Assembly (NCBI GenBank): GCA_013368315.1
Contig: JAACJM010000058.1
Coordinates: 1 to 64,000, forward strand
Reading direction: 5' to 3'
Length of the DNA: 64,000 nucleotides
Source of the DNA: Tetrapyrgos nigripes
Taxonomy: Eukaryota > Basidiomycota > Agaricomycetes > Agaricales > Campanellaceae
Position numbers and translations under genes: made by a program. The notes under the pieces are model-generated. The model made no database searches. It saw only the letters and a list, made by a program, of their open reading frames with translations, and was not told the DNA's origin. Below, piece after piece: positions 1 to 12,015 of the stretch (positions are counted from its first letter, which is position 1; every line of letters begins with the position of its first letter).

Positions 1-3000
1 GGTTAGAATCGTCAATGCTATGCCTGGGGACTCGGTACCCCATCTCTTCCTCGTCTAGTCTTTGTAGATGTATACCTTCTAGCTCCTCATCCCCATGGCC
101 ATCTCCATCTCCATCCTCCTCAATCCTATCCTTATCCTTATCCTTGTCCTTATCAATCCCATCCTTCCCCTCCTTCCCATGTTTCCCATGTCCCGGAATC
201 TGAAACGGAAACCCCATCCCAGACATCGAGATTCGTCGACTAAACGTCTTGAACTTGTCTCTAGCCGACTTGGAGTTTGATCTTGCCAAGGGAGATCGTG
301 GCCCTGCAGACGAGGAGGAGACAGGACCAGGTGATGTTGCACTTGGACTGGTGACAGGTTTAGCCGAAGATGGTGATAACATCGAATCTGGTGATTGAAG
401 ATATCCGTGGATGTCATTGTTTGATGCTTCTTCTTTGGTTTCGTCGTAGCGGTTAGGTCGTAGAATTGAGGTTTCCGTTATGATGGGAGTAGGGTAAGAT
501 GTACTACGATCAAGCGGTGGAGAGAAGACTCTTTCATTTCCAATTCCAATTCCAATTCCAATTCCAATTCCAAATCCTAATCCGTTGGTCTGAGTCATGG
601 TATCGTCGGCATCGTGGTCGTTGTCGTCGGTGGTCCGACTCTTGCCGAAATCATTGCCATTGCCATTGGACATTTTCGGCTCCGAGTCTGGAGATTGAGC
701 CCGAGAACTGCGGGATGTCGTTGACGGAGTTACATCTGCGTTCATCCAAATAGAGGGAATTGATTGTGCTTGGCGATCTATGATGTGCATGGAAAGATGT
801 AGGGAAACAGACAATAATTTAAAGCATATTTTTGGCATGTATGCAATGGCCATTGCGGGCGCAACAGGTGCAGGTGCGGCACAAGGCGGTAATGGTGAGA
901 AAACGAAAAGGTTAGGAAGAGAGGCAGGGATAAGGAATCGGAAACGTGCACGACAAAAAGCAAAAAAAAAAATCCTCCGTCAACTAACGAAATCCCAAAG
1001 ACGATGGTCGTTCGTTCTGGAGAACGATACGAGCCCGGATAAGGAAAAATAATTAATCACCTTTGCCTATCCTCCTTGCATTGGCTATTATACTTTGTTC
1101 GTCCACTGAGCCTCTCCTTTTCCTTGCTGCTGGTGTCGAGTAGGGTCCATATGACCCTGACCCAAAGCCTAATCCGCTCACACCTCCCAGACCACCGAGT
1201 AAAAAGCCCACACCAACACCACCTATATTCATACCAGAGTCTTCTTCAGTATGCCCAATTGAAGATGGCGCTCTGGTAGAAAGATACAAGTCATCCATGA
1301 CACTCGTCGGCCTCTCTCTTCTCGGCATATACTGTGCCCCAGGCAAATGTGGAACAGCAGATGTTTCGATATTGAGCTCGTCTATGCTTATACGCCGCGA
1401 GTTTTTGACGTCTTCGAATTGCCCCGCTGTCAAGGTTTCGTCGACCAGAGATATGTCGGAACCATTTCGTTTTTTGAGACCGTGTAGGGAATGTAAAGCC
1501 TCGACTGGTGCGGCTGAGGTCGACGGGCTCAACGCACCACCCGGTGAGAATTTTTTCGGTATCGCTGGTACAGGAGGATGTACAGGAGGATGTCTTTGCA
1601 AATTGACCAGGCTGAGAGTTCGAACAGGTAGTCGCAGACTACCCATACTTGTCCGTAAACTCCTCTTCCGGGCAGCACTGACAGCGGAAACACGACTTTG
1701 TGCACCGAAACTCTTGGCACTCTTCCTACTACGAAGACTCGCAGCGTCGCCGTCATCTTCGTCTTCAACATCCGGTGATATCGGGAATGCAGAACCAACA
1801 GCTGAACCAGGAGGAGGTAATTGGGCGGTATCGATCTTGGTTTCCTTGTCGAACGATGACTTGTCTGGTGATGCCGATGAGGGTGCTGACGGTGGTGCTG
1901 ACGGTGAAGACACGTAGACAGGTTTGGCAGATTGTGGTACAGAGATGACTTGGGCTTTCTGAATGACAACACGAGAAATATCTTCTTCGTCTTCTTCGTC
2001 AGAGTCCATGGCATTGATATCGTCGATTTCCTGAGCCATCTTTTCTGCCTCCTTCCACGCATCCTCAAGCTCTCCCTCGAGTTGTGTTATCCTTTGTCGA
2101 GATTGATTGAGCTCTGCTGTTCTTTTACCATATGAACCATTGAGCTAGCACAAAAAGTTAAAGTGAGACATACTATACATACAGTATAGGAGTAAACGTA
2201 CCTTTCTCAACGCAATTGCCAGCGCACTCGCCCAATGCACATCCAGCAAACGCTGCACCTGATTAATCTGGTCCATAATCGCAACAAGTTCCTGCGAGAG
2301 CTTGTCGCACTCTATTGTCGTCTCTGACAACTGAACTGCCAACCTCCCAACCGTAGGCCCAACACTGTCCTGTTTGTTATCCCCACTCTCCGAAAACGAC
2401 ATCAACGCCTGTAAAAGCATCGACCTCCTCTGCGCGTTGAATCTATATCTCGCCTGGGTCATGGCTTTGAGACTTTTCAGCCGGTCGAGTTCGGTGGGTA
2501 ACTCTTCATCGAGCTGTTTGGTGGAGAGGAGTCGGATAAATGACTCTTGTGCAGAGGAGCGGATGGCACGAGAGACGATGACTTGAAGGTCGCGAGAATC
2601 CAATGTCCATAACGCGGCTTCTAGAGGTAATCCTTTCCACTGGATTTGCGTTGACTCGAATTTGATTTGGGGAGGAGGTAAGACAGTCGTCTGCTTGGAG
2701 ACGACTCGTGCTCTGGGTACGGGTGAGGGAGATGGTGAAGGAGAAGGAGAAGGAACACGCGAAGGCGGACGAGATGGTATTTCACGGGAAGTGGGCCGAG
2801 ATGAGGGAGTCAATGTGGGCGCTGTATCGTTTGGTTCACTTGATTGGGTGAACTGTGGAGGAGGAGAAGGAGAAGGAGGACTTGTTGCTGTTGGAGACTC
2901 TGTTATAACGGCCAACTTTGTCTCGCCCGGGGGAGGTGGTTCAACCGAGTTTCTAGTGGGCGTGGTTGGAATTCGTGGGGATGATGGACCTGGGCTGTAT

Positions 3001-3170
3001 AGGGTTGAATCTCGGGAAGACGACGTGGCCGACGAGTCCCTGTGATTGGAAATGGCATCGAGTGAAAGCAAGTTTGTGAAGGATGACTGTTGTCTGACAC
3101 GAGGACCTGATGGAGCTGGTCTTCCTCCCCTTGGTTTGGCAGAAGATCGGACACTGTCATTATCTGTCAT
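1..3170 (-). CDS. Serine/proline-rich coiled-coil protein, partial (C-terminus off the left edge)
   Basis: Three exons can be joined in frame: 3170-2202, 2144-1061 and 777 to beyond the left edge. Both introns are GT-AG; the second, 1060-778, is long for this window. The start is the ATG at 3170 (MTDNDSVRSS). At least 943 residues are encoded. The first 170 or so residues are low-complexity Ser/Pro. A helical segment follows (about 190-320, containing LKAMTQARYRFNAQRRSMLL), then a predicted coiled coil across the first junction (ITQLEGELEDAWKEAEKM), an acidic patch (DSDEEDEED), and a long Ser/Arg-rich tail with a (GI)n run and an Asp/Lys-rich stretch. I recognise no catalytic domain. A scaffold or cytoskeleton-associated role is only a guess. 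The final exon could be a separate gene, but the splice restores frame exactly, so one gene is favoured. Confidence 0.7.
538..573. repeat. Hexanucleotide microsatellite inside the coding exon
   Basis: About six tandem copies of TTCCAA. On the minus strand they are read in frame as a Gly-Ile repeat within the last exon of the coiled-coil protein gene. Unit length is a multiple of three, so copy-number changes keep frame. Confidence 0.85.
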
Positions 3171-3509
3171 TGCAGAAGATGATGGAACACCTTCAGCAGC
3201 TTGCCTGTCGTCGTATATCGTGCGTGCGTGCCCGTCCGTACGGTGGAGATTTTACCGAGACCAGATGTTGACTTGCAGCCTTGTTCCCGTCGTCACTTGA
3301 CTTTACAACAAGGCGCGTCGCGATATTCCATTTGGCATTTCCAACGCAATTTTCAACGCGTCACTTTTACGTGCGTGAACGGGAAGGCATCAGAAAGGTC
3401 TATTATTGTCATTACGGGTATCCAGAGAACAACTACAAAAGCTTGTAAAATCCATCACACAGCGTCAAAACGTGAAAGCAAATGCAGGCTTGAGGTTCAT
3501 TCCAACTCA

Positions 3510-5294
3510 TCAGTCGCAACCCATCGTGATTCCATCGTAAGGACCTGGATATAGCACCGTCCGTCAGCAACAGTAGTGTGTGCATGCAGCAGTACTTACC
3601 CGAATGGTCATCAGCGTCGCCATTAAAGATAGTCGGTACATAACCAAGTGTACAATTAGCAGCGGTATTTTCTTGACCTGTGCACCAAGACCAAGTCCTC
3701 AGCATGAGTACCATCCGACAGACGCCAAAAATAACGTACCAGAACATGCAACCCATTCTCCCGAGTCCAAGATGTGTTTCTCCCCAGATGGATGACGGAA
3801 AGCCATGAGACGGACTAGAGGGTGGACTGACGTCAGCTACTATCCCCATCTCTCAAGAAAGACCACTCACGAGGAATAACAGGTACAAGATCCCTCTTGT
3901 TATTCACTCTTCTGACTCCTTTGACATTAGCATCGACATAATTAGCAAAGGCCTGGTTTCCGACCTGACAGCAAAAATGGAAATGGTCAGCATTTCCATT
4001 TCTTCAAGAGGGGTCACAATACATAGAAACAACTCACCCTGGGCATGCCATATCCATAAAAGTCGTACGTCGTACTCGAAGGAAGGTGTAACGGGAAGTA
4101 AACCATGTCGAGTAAGCCCAGAGCAGCACCTAGAGAATGTCCAACTACAGTCACATGTGCCGTACCAAACTGTTTCATAGCAGTCTGAACGGCAGAGAGA
4201 ACTTCGTTGGCGGTCCTACATGTACATCATCATGCATATGGATGGTTCGTGAGAAACAGAGATAATAACGACGAATAATGAACAACTCTCACCTCTCATG
4301 AGCGAGTTTGAACCCAGTATGAACCTGAATACCCAGGTTCAGTCCAGGGAAAAATGACTTGTCTACAAGTGGTGATAAGACAAAGAGGGCGTCGGTTGCT
4401 ACTGCTGCTCTGTAGTCATAACATCAGCGTCAAGGGAAAGGAAGAGGAAGAAAATCAAAAGAAACACTCAAGACTCACAACATCGACGTATCCGTCCCCT
4501 GATGCGCCACGACAACCGTATTCAACTTCTTATCGTACCCAACATACCAAAGCTGCTCAGTTCCACCATTTCCTCCGGATGCGATGGGTTGAAAATCGGG
4601 GTTGGCTTCGCAGTTTGCTGGTGATGTCGATGTCGATCATATTGACGATGGTGATATTTTTTTCAAGTGAGTATTGAGGTCACACGACATGGGAGTGGGA
4701 GGAAGAAGACAAGGTCAAGACGTGGGTTAGCGTAAATGCATGGCAACCGAGGAACGCAACGCGAAAATGGAAGAAATGATGTCATGAAAAATCCCAAAGC
4801 TACCCCAGAGTTACCCGTACGCATGGTCCATGCTCGGAACTCATATCCCATAATGAATATCACGCGATATCGTTCCGAGAGAAGGAAAAAGAACAAAAAA
4901 GAACAAAAGAGAAAAAAAAGACCCAAAACTCACATCCACAACTCCAATTAATCGTCGTCTTAGGATCACAATACGCCGTACTCGCATAATGCGTAAACGG
5001 TGTGAACCCATTAACCTCATTACTAGAAAGCACAGTCACAGAACCGGCTTTATCTGGGACCTGACCCTCTGCTGTTGGATTGGAAGAACCATTCCCCGTG
5101 AGTAGGGTATCAACGATGGACTGGACGGGTGCGGGTTCAACGGTTCGGGATACAACGTTTACGTTTACGTGGTTGTGTTGGACTGGGGAAGCGTTGGTGG
5201 AGTGGAGGAGGTAGAGATTGCAGAGGGTAAGGAGTGGAAGGAGGCGGGAACGAGAACGAGAATGCGAAGGAGTGGGAAGGCGCATTGAGAACAT
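3510..5294 (-). CDS. Secreted class 3 lipase / feruloyl-esterase-like alpha/beta hydrolase
   Basis: Eight exons join in frame: 5294-4934, 4617-4479, 4409-4293, 4215-4038, 3964-3871, 3826-3740, 3677-3600 and 3544-3510. They give 362 residues, normal for fungal class 3 lipases. An N-terminal signal peptide is visible (LLPLLTLCNLYLLHSTNAS). The catalytic elbow GHSLG places the nucleophile near Ser233. Asp290 in NNKRD and His308 in FRHPSGE fit the rest of the triad. HQGTD, just before the second junction, is the usual oxyanion-side motif. The C-terminus (PTIFNGDADDHSGPY then GCD-stop) matches the conserved end of basidiomycete lipase-3 proteins. The expected role is extracellular hydrolysis of acyl esters. 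Introns 1 and 2 on the genome are 316 and 69 nt; the first is unusually long. An ATG three codons downstream could also start it. Confidence 0.9.
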
Positions 5295-5443
5295 TGTGGA
5301 CGATTAACGGGAGAAAGGGTGGTCGCTCAAGGTCAAGCTTCAAAGTCAAAGACGAGCTTCAAGTTGGACGACGAAGAACAGTCCAGTCCAGTCCCCAAAG
5401 CAAACGAGAAAAGCGAGAGGTCTGAGAAGACCGAGCTCGGTTA

Positions 5444-5452
5444 ATTTATATA
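5444..5452 (-). promoter_or_regulatory. TATA-like element upstream of the lipase
   Basis: The minus strand reads TATATAAAT about 150 nt before the lipase ATG. The position is plausible for a core promoter with a long leader. This is inference from sequence only. Confidence 0.4.
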
Positions 5453-5715
5453 CCCATCGCACGTATGTACGTCTACGTACGTATATCCAATTCATCCGGC
5501 AAATCCGATAAGTAATGATTCTCAGCAAAAAAGCATTTGACGCGTTTGGTGCTGAGAACGTCGTTTTTGGTTATTCCGAGAATGATGCCAGCTATCGCAC
5601 GAGAGCAAGACTTCGGGCATCAGAGCAGAACATTCCGGCTGCCTTTCGAAATCAAAACGTTTAGCAGATGTAAAAGTCAAGGTCACCTGTTGGCGTTGCT
5701 AGATACAATCCGTTG

Positions 5716-5745
5716 GCCAAGTTACTTTGTTCAAAGTAACTTGGC
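5716..5745. repeat. 30-bp near-perfect palindrome
   Basis: Two 14-base arms (GCCAAGTTACTTTG and its reverse complement) meet around a central TT. No gene or TIR element is attached to it. It could be a dyad binding site or the end of a degraded transposon. Confidence 0.6.
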
Positions 5746-6577
5746 AAGTAATTCCCTTAGTAGGTCTCCGTTCCCACATCCATGATCGTCTCAGCCGATT
5801 ACCAGAACACTATCGCCTACTCCGGAGCCTGATCAATCGATTTTTCGATTTTGGAAACGAGTAGTGGCCTCAGAGACTGGATTTGTATGTTTTGGATCGT
5901 CTAGAGAGGAGGCTGAAGCCGAAGGACTAATGGAGGCATATCGAGGAGGCTGAGGTCCAATTCCAAAAGTTCGTCTATTTCAGTGTCACTAGCTCAAAAC
6001 GTTGAAGAGACTTCTGCATGACGAAGTTTCCTGAAGGACTGTTGAATATATGATGGGAGTTCGAAGTGTCATAATGCTGCGCCCACTGCTGAGGCTGAAG
6101 AATATCTTAGTCTCTCCTAGACAGACCCAACTGTAGATTCCTGCCTTCGCTCTAAGCGGCCTGAGATCCAATGCACGATGAAGTAGGAGGTTGGATGTGC
6201 GATTTGTTACGAGGCCTAGTGAACGTGCGGATTAGGTGATGCCTATCTGTCCGCAAGAAACACGATGACTATCAGGAAGTATGTCACTCTGCACGCCCCC
6301 ATTGGTTTTCACCAAGTTTTGAGGCGAATAAGTCGGCATAAAGGTAATGTACTTGTATTCATTGCAGCGTCGGATCAGTCACTTGGGTGATGAAGCTCAT
6401 GGAGTCCTCTGGGAGAAATGTCGAATCAATATCATCTCATTCAGGGACAACATCAAGACGCATATGGATGGCAGCTCTCAACTCAATCAATAGCTACCTC
6501 GAAGCTATAGATAGATCAGTTGTGTCGCCTCCAGCATTCCTCCCCCTTCCCCCATCATCGATTTCCTCTCCTCCGTC

Positions 6578-7836
6578 ATGTGGTCTCTGCGAATTTCAAC
6601 TCTACTGTGCGTATCCATAACATCTTCAAGCCGTTCAGCTTTTTCTAAGATCTCACATTCTTGTCAGTCGCATATTGGTGATAGTGAATGTAGCAGTGGT
6701 AGTGGACTCATTGAGTCTCGAGCCGATTGCGCCCCCGACAATCACACTCGGGCAGCCATTTACCGTTACCTGGCATCGGAATGTTCAAGCAGATCCTACG
6801 GATTGGTTCCTATTACTCGGCACGCCTTTTTTCAATGATTTCTTAGGCCAAATTGTGTTCGATGTTCCGAACTCTGAAGCACCAGATGGAACATTAACGG
6901 GCTCGATACCTACAACTGGTGTCGAGACAGGGTAAGTCGTTTCCAATCCGTAATTTGTAGGGATGGTGAGAATTTCTATTGTGACTGTGATTCACTAGAT
7001 CAATGCAAATTGTCGCGGGGGAACGCTCGTGAGTGTTTATCTAAAAAGATGTCTTCCATATTCATTGTTATTAACACGTCCAGTCTGCCAAACGGCAAGC
7101 CGTGGGCAACCCCAGTAACAAGCATTCAGGTCGTACGAACAGACGTGGCGTTGACCTCGCAGCATAGGAATACTGATACGTACGTAGCGATATCCCTATT
7201 AGAATCAGCATAGAAGGCACTACTAAAGTCTTCTCATCCTCAGGGCATCGTCAACTTCGAGACCACAAGCTGTTTCCCCCACCTCGACATCCTTGCCCAC
7301 CAAAGAGGTTCAGGCTGACAGTACATCGGATGCATCCTCAAGGTAGGCCATGCAATCATTAGAGCCAGCCTAGGAGTGATGACCGAAATATGTTCCCCTT
7401 CAGAGCCACTTCTACTCCAGAAGTAGGCTCCTCCATCTCACCATCATTGTCCAATAATCCTGAGGCTGTTACATTGGATTCATCGTCAAGGTAGGTCATG
7501 CAATCATTAGAGCCAGCCTAGGAGCGATGACCGAAATATGTTCCCCTTCAGAGCCACTTCTACTCCAGAAGTAAGCTCCTCCATCTCACCATCATTGTCC
7601 AATAATCCTGAGGCTGTTACATTGGATTCATCGTCAAGGTAGGTCATGCATCAGAAATGGCCTACTTCAGAAATTGACGCGATCTAAGCATTACCAGTGA
7701 CGCCAGCGCCGAAACGCAGCCATCCCCTTCAGACCCTTCTAATAGCGGACATGGATCTCGCCTTGACGTTATGATATTCCCCTCGATACTTTGCAGTTTA
7801 TGTCTGATCGCAGGCATCGCTGGGAATCTAATCTGA
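6578..7836 (+). CDS. Kre9/Knh1-like Ser/Thr-rich GPI-anchored cell-wall protein
   Basis: Eight exons join in frame: 6578-6606, 6668-6931, 6999-7028, 7084-7179, 7244-7342, 7404-7490, 7552-7638 and 7698-7836, giving 276 residues. The first exon plus the start of the second make a signal peptide (MWSLRISTLL then LVIVNVAVVVDSLS). Next comes a beta-sandwich-like segment (PTITLGQPFTVTW, DWFLLLG) that resembles the N-terminal domain of basidiomycete Kre9/Knh1-type surface proteins. A Ser/Thr/Pro linker follows, and the protein ends in a hydrophobic tail (MIFPSILCSLCLIAGIAGNL), typical of a GPI-attachment signal. The protein is probably exported to the wall or plasma membrane. Exons 6 and 7 are a tandem duplication. 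Similar in type to the gene at 49869-50825. Confidence 0.78.
7343..7638. repeat. Tandem duplication of one intron plus one exon (2 x 148 bp)
   Basis: Units 7343-7490 and 7491-7638 are nearly identical. Each holds a 61-nt intron and an 87-nt exon coding 29 residues. The start of the repeat recurs again at 7639 before diverging. Because 87 is a multiple of three and phase is kept, the copy adds 29 residues to the Ser/Thr linker without breaking the gene. Confidence 0.92.
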
Positions 7837-9780
7837 TGCAGACGATGTCCACAACTCAAATGGAACATACAATGCCACTTGGATATCGTCCTTTCTTCAA
7901 TGCAGAATAAGTGATACATGAGTATGTGGGATCGTTTTTCGGAGGTTGGAGAAGTTGGAAACGTTGAATTAGGCGAGGGGACTGCACCTACATATGAGCG
8001 TGGATACTTTCTTGTTAACGTTCTTTCATTCCTTTAGTCCTCTTGATCAAATACCCGGATGTGAAATCCAGATAGCTGTTTTCCTTGCACGGCCATTGAG
8101 GGTATCTCACAAGGAAGCGCTCGCCGAATAGGGGCTAAGACGCGACGCGTCGAAACCATGTGATCATGATGCATGTGATGTGTTCCCATTCCCGGCAAGT
8201 TTCCCGCTTCCGGGTTTCTCCTCAACCACCACGACATAATCTTCAACTGCTTTCTGTCATCAACCCTGTAAGAATTTTTCGCTTGGTGTCTATATTTCTT
8301 TCACCTCTTCGTCCAATCCCTTCTACGTCGCTCTTAAAGTGGTAGAACCTAATCAGTCATATTTCCAGCAGTCGGAATCACTTCAACCCGCCTCGACCTC
8401 TGCTGCGTTCCTTTGAATAAGCTATCCCTGCAAACCTTTCAGTGATTTCTCATGCCAATTAGTCGTCAATCTACATAGGTGCCCATGACCTGTCTACGGT
8501 AGTCGTACGCAAGATGGTCGTGGCTTCCTTCAAATTATCTTATGATTTTCAACCAAGACCACCTTCCTACTTATCCAAATCCTTTTCTAATATCCATCAT
8601 CCATGTGGATTCCAGTCGGTCGGTCGGTCGGTCTTCTCGGTGAGTTCAAAGCATTTCCCAAACATCTTAGTTACTTCCTTCACTCCTGATAATCTGAACG
8701 AGGATTCCCATGATATGATGTTTTTCCGATATTTGCTACTTCAGAGGGTGATTTTACTTTCATCCAATGAGACTACTTTTTTCCACCAAGATCTCTGATT
8801 CCTTTTCTCCGTTCTGTCGGTTTCTTTCTTTCTCCCTTTCATCCCGCTCCCTACTCAGGCTGACACTATCTCTCTAACCAGTTGAAATGACCAATTACAA
8901 TTCAAGTGCATGCTGTCAGTCACAGCTTGACATTTTCGAGCTTGACGAAGAGGATACCTGAATGTGTTTTGATGTGAAGACGAAGGTGAACGTCGATCGA
9001 TACATACGGCGCACAAGACATGGGCAATATAGTCGACATGGGTGATGCAATATACATGTGCTTGGTACGTTCATTTCTCTCTATCCTTTCCTGTTTCCAT
9101 CCATCCATCCACCCACTCGCCTCCACTCACTCACCTACACATGATGCTATTCTTCAATATTTGCTACTTCAGAGGGTCTTAACCCTATGAGACTACATTT
9201 TCCACCAAGATCTCTGATTCTTTCATCCCCTGCTCCCCTCTTACGTGTTACCTCTCTACTCTTGTCTAATATTTTATCTCCTTTCTGCTCTCCAGGTTTC
9301 AGACTTCAACCCGAACTACATAATCCCAAGCTATCCCAAAGCCGATCCTGAAAGTCGACTGGCGCACTTACAGCAAGAACCGTAATCATTTCGATCCGTC
9401 ATACAATAGATCTGCTGTAGCCTGTCGCCAGCTACAGCTCTTCAAGACGACGCGACATTCATTCTCTGCCTTTCGACAGAGACCATGTCTTCACGGCCTC
9501 GATCCTCCTTCTCTGGTTCGCCTCCAAAACCCATCGGCTTGGACTTCGCTTTCAAATTCTAGCAAGCCGGCCATGGAATGCATGAGGCCGAACTCGTAAT
9601 CCACTAAGACTCGCTCTCGATTCCTTCGCATGGACTAGATGAGCTCAGAGAAGACACAAAATACAGAGAAGGACAATGCTATTGGAATACACAAAACGAT
9701 GATACACGGAGACATGTCTAGTGAGATACAGTGTGTCTAGAATAGATGATGATAGAGTGTAGGATACATGAATAGGATGA
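7837..9780. other. Gene-poor interval with an imperfect direct repeat
   Basis: No convincing coding gene. Segments 8722-8802 and 9147-9221 share long matches (ATTTGCTACTTCAGAGGGT and CCACCAAGATCTCTGATTC), so one was copied from the other. A pyrimidine-rich stretch with splice-like signals around 9240-9640 might be a non-coding transcript, but nothing proves it. Confidence 0.5.
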
Positions 9781-9989
9781 AGTACTACTACAACAGCGCG
9801 GTACTGATAAGAGGACAAAGTGAACATGTGTCTAGTGTCTGTACATGACGGTAGAACACATAGGATGAAGTCGAACTGAGAGGAGAAATAAAGAGAACGT
9901 GTTTAGAGTAGGATGAAGTGGTAAAGTAGGAGAAGTAAAGTAAACATACAAAACAACGAAGAAATGGGAATGGTAGGCTGAGGAACCAC

Positions 9990-11787
9990 AAAATAAGTAC
10001 AGGCTCACCCTGCTCACTGGACCGAGAAAAACGCCATCCACCTATCGTCTTTTCCTCCATTGGCTTCTGAGCCAAAATGATACCGTTTTCTATCAACGCA
10101 GTGACCATGTTTATCACATCCTCGTCAAATTCCGCGAACTTGGCTATGGTGGGGAAAGCCATGAAGAACTGGACGAGACGAAGACTCTTCAATCGAGCGA
10201 TTTGAGGGGCATTTGTGGATGCGCCAAGACCCGCCCTAAAGAACACCATCTTGAAGAGAGCTTGCTGGGTATGTTGTCCAAATGAGGGGAGCGGACAGAT
10301 GGAGGACTTCCAGAGCTGGAAGCAGACATTTCGATTCTGCCCCTGCACGTGGAGCGAGACTGTCAAAGACGACCACGGACTCCAGTATTGCTTCTAGTCT
10401 CAGCTTCTCCACAGTGTCGCACAGAGAAAGCAGACGAAATAGATCTCCGGTACAAATGGAGTTCGTTACAAACTCCAAGAAACGAACCTTGCAGGCTGAA
10501 CGTTTCAGCATGCTTGAAAAGGCAGATTCCACATCTTTGGTAAACAAAAGACGCGAACAGAGTCCAGATTTGGTGCGGTGATGGATGAGAGTAGGGAGAT
10601 GACGTGCTCGCCTTGAGCAGCTCGTGTAAGCGAAAGCTCTCGTAGGTTGCTGCACCTGACCTGCTGTACACCAAGACTGCAATCCACCGCAAGCCAGACA
10701 TGAGGGATTCTGTTGGTGAAACAGTGGGATTTTGAGGCAGCAACAGCACTGAGGGGAAGATGGAAACGACGGGTTCTTGAAACCTCGAGGTGGACAGGGG
10801 AAAGCCCTTCTCCGCGTATTTCCACAAATACATTAACGATGTTATTGGTATTTTCGAACAACGTCGCTGTTGCCTGTGGAGTTCCTACTGCAATGATATC
10901 GAGGTACAGAGTGCGCAGGGTGCGCAGTGTGTTGCGGATAGGTTCGAATTCGAAAAGTAGGTCGGACGGCAGTCTCATGGCAAGGGTCTGCCAGCGACCA
11001 GAGGTTGGGAGGATGATGGTAAGGAGGTCGAACATCGCAGGACTCTTCGTGGTGTAGTTGATGAAAATATGTAGGTTTGCTTGACCAGATCTGGTCACCA
11101 ATAGGTCGACCCAGTCCCGAGAGCTGTCGGCGTCAATGTGAATTCTGTTCCACAAAGACGAAACGGAGCAGGTAACGGATCGCCATAGTCGGCAGACCTG
11201 GGAGATGGTCCATGGCGGCCTATGCAAAGCGTCTCCAGGATTCGACGTGATCAATGAAGAAGTATCCAACGGTAACTCCAGGGAAAAATCGAATATTTCG
11301 TGTTCCAATTTTTCTAGTTCCTCTTCGCTTGTCCCAGATGAAAAGAGAAAGATCTCCTGCAGCATTTCCGCCGGTAATTTGGCTATCGGTGCAGATAGAG
11401 TGGGAGGCTCCATAACGGCAACATCTGTCAACAGCTGCTCTTGAGGTTGAGGGGTCGTAGCGGCGGAGGGCGAGGGAGCTGCAGCAGTGATGCTGGTAGT
11501 ATAGACTGCAGCTAGGAGGATTGAGGCTGTACTAGAAAGAGCGACGGGCGGCCTCACTCTTTTCGCCTTTGTCGACAGCGATGGAGAATATGTCTAGAAG
11601 GATACGACCGAGGTACGATCTTCGCCTTGCTAGACGATGCGAGGGGAGACGTTCTTTCGGGAGCCTGAGCATCGAGACTCACGTTTCTGGACGGTGGAGT
11701 AGACTTGCGATGGCGTTTTGCAGAAGTCTTGATTGGCTTTTTTCTTGGATTAGGTGAGTCGTAGAGGGTGTCGCCGGGGTTGTACAT
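9990..11787 (-). pseudogene. F-box/leucine-rich-repeat-like gene, copy 1, with two frameshifts
   Basis: Exon 1 (11787-11683, start MYNPGDTLYD) splices in phase to an exon starting at 11593. The F-box core LPAEMLQEIFLF and the motif WTISQVCRLWRSVTCS show the basidiomycete F-box-like family, which recruits substrates to SCF ubiquitin ligases. The frame is open to about 10530. Homology then continues one frame over (ACKVRFLEFVTNSICTGDLF) and returns to the first frame near 10290 (RLKSLRLVQFFMAFP). That fits one lost base and one gained base. The C-terminus is near 9990-10010, where a GTGAGC donor or a stop follows; the exact end is unsure. The relatives at 13568-12016 and 33536-34334 set the expected reading. 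A sequencing or assembly error could also explain the shifts. Confidence 0.65.
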
Positions 11788-12015
11788 GTGGAGTGGCTGG
11801 AGAGAAAACCGAAATAATAAAATTTCAGACCACACTTCAATTTGCAATTGTTTAGGTATGCGGTAATTCTAGTCTCGTTAGAACGAACGGAAATTATTTG
11901 GGTAAAGGTAACGCATTATGAGACAACACATTAAAGTACATATGCGAGGGGAATCCAACAGTACATAACGAATTTGAGAGAACAAGTAGACAGCGCAGTT
12001 CGCGAAATGTTCCGA

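Larger units (their letters stand above)
5295..6577. other. Intergenic region between lipase and GPI-protein gene
   Basis: It holds the lipase promoter at its left end and a perfect short palindrome near 5716-5745. Short open frames occur on both strands, but none has splice-supported length or a recognisable motif. I see no gene here. Confidence 0.6.

Noticed and set aside
1297..1917. Open frame of 206 codons on the plus strand
   Set aside because: It is antisense to the well-supported coiled-coil gene, has no motif, and is a by-product of that gene's codon usage.
7343..7638. CRISPR-like spaced repeat
   Set aside because: Only two long units that align with an intron and an exon; a eukaryotic gene duplication explains it.
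10713..11057. Plus-strand open frame opposite F-box copy 1
   Set aside because: Shadow of the F-box frame; no family motif.
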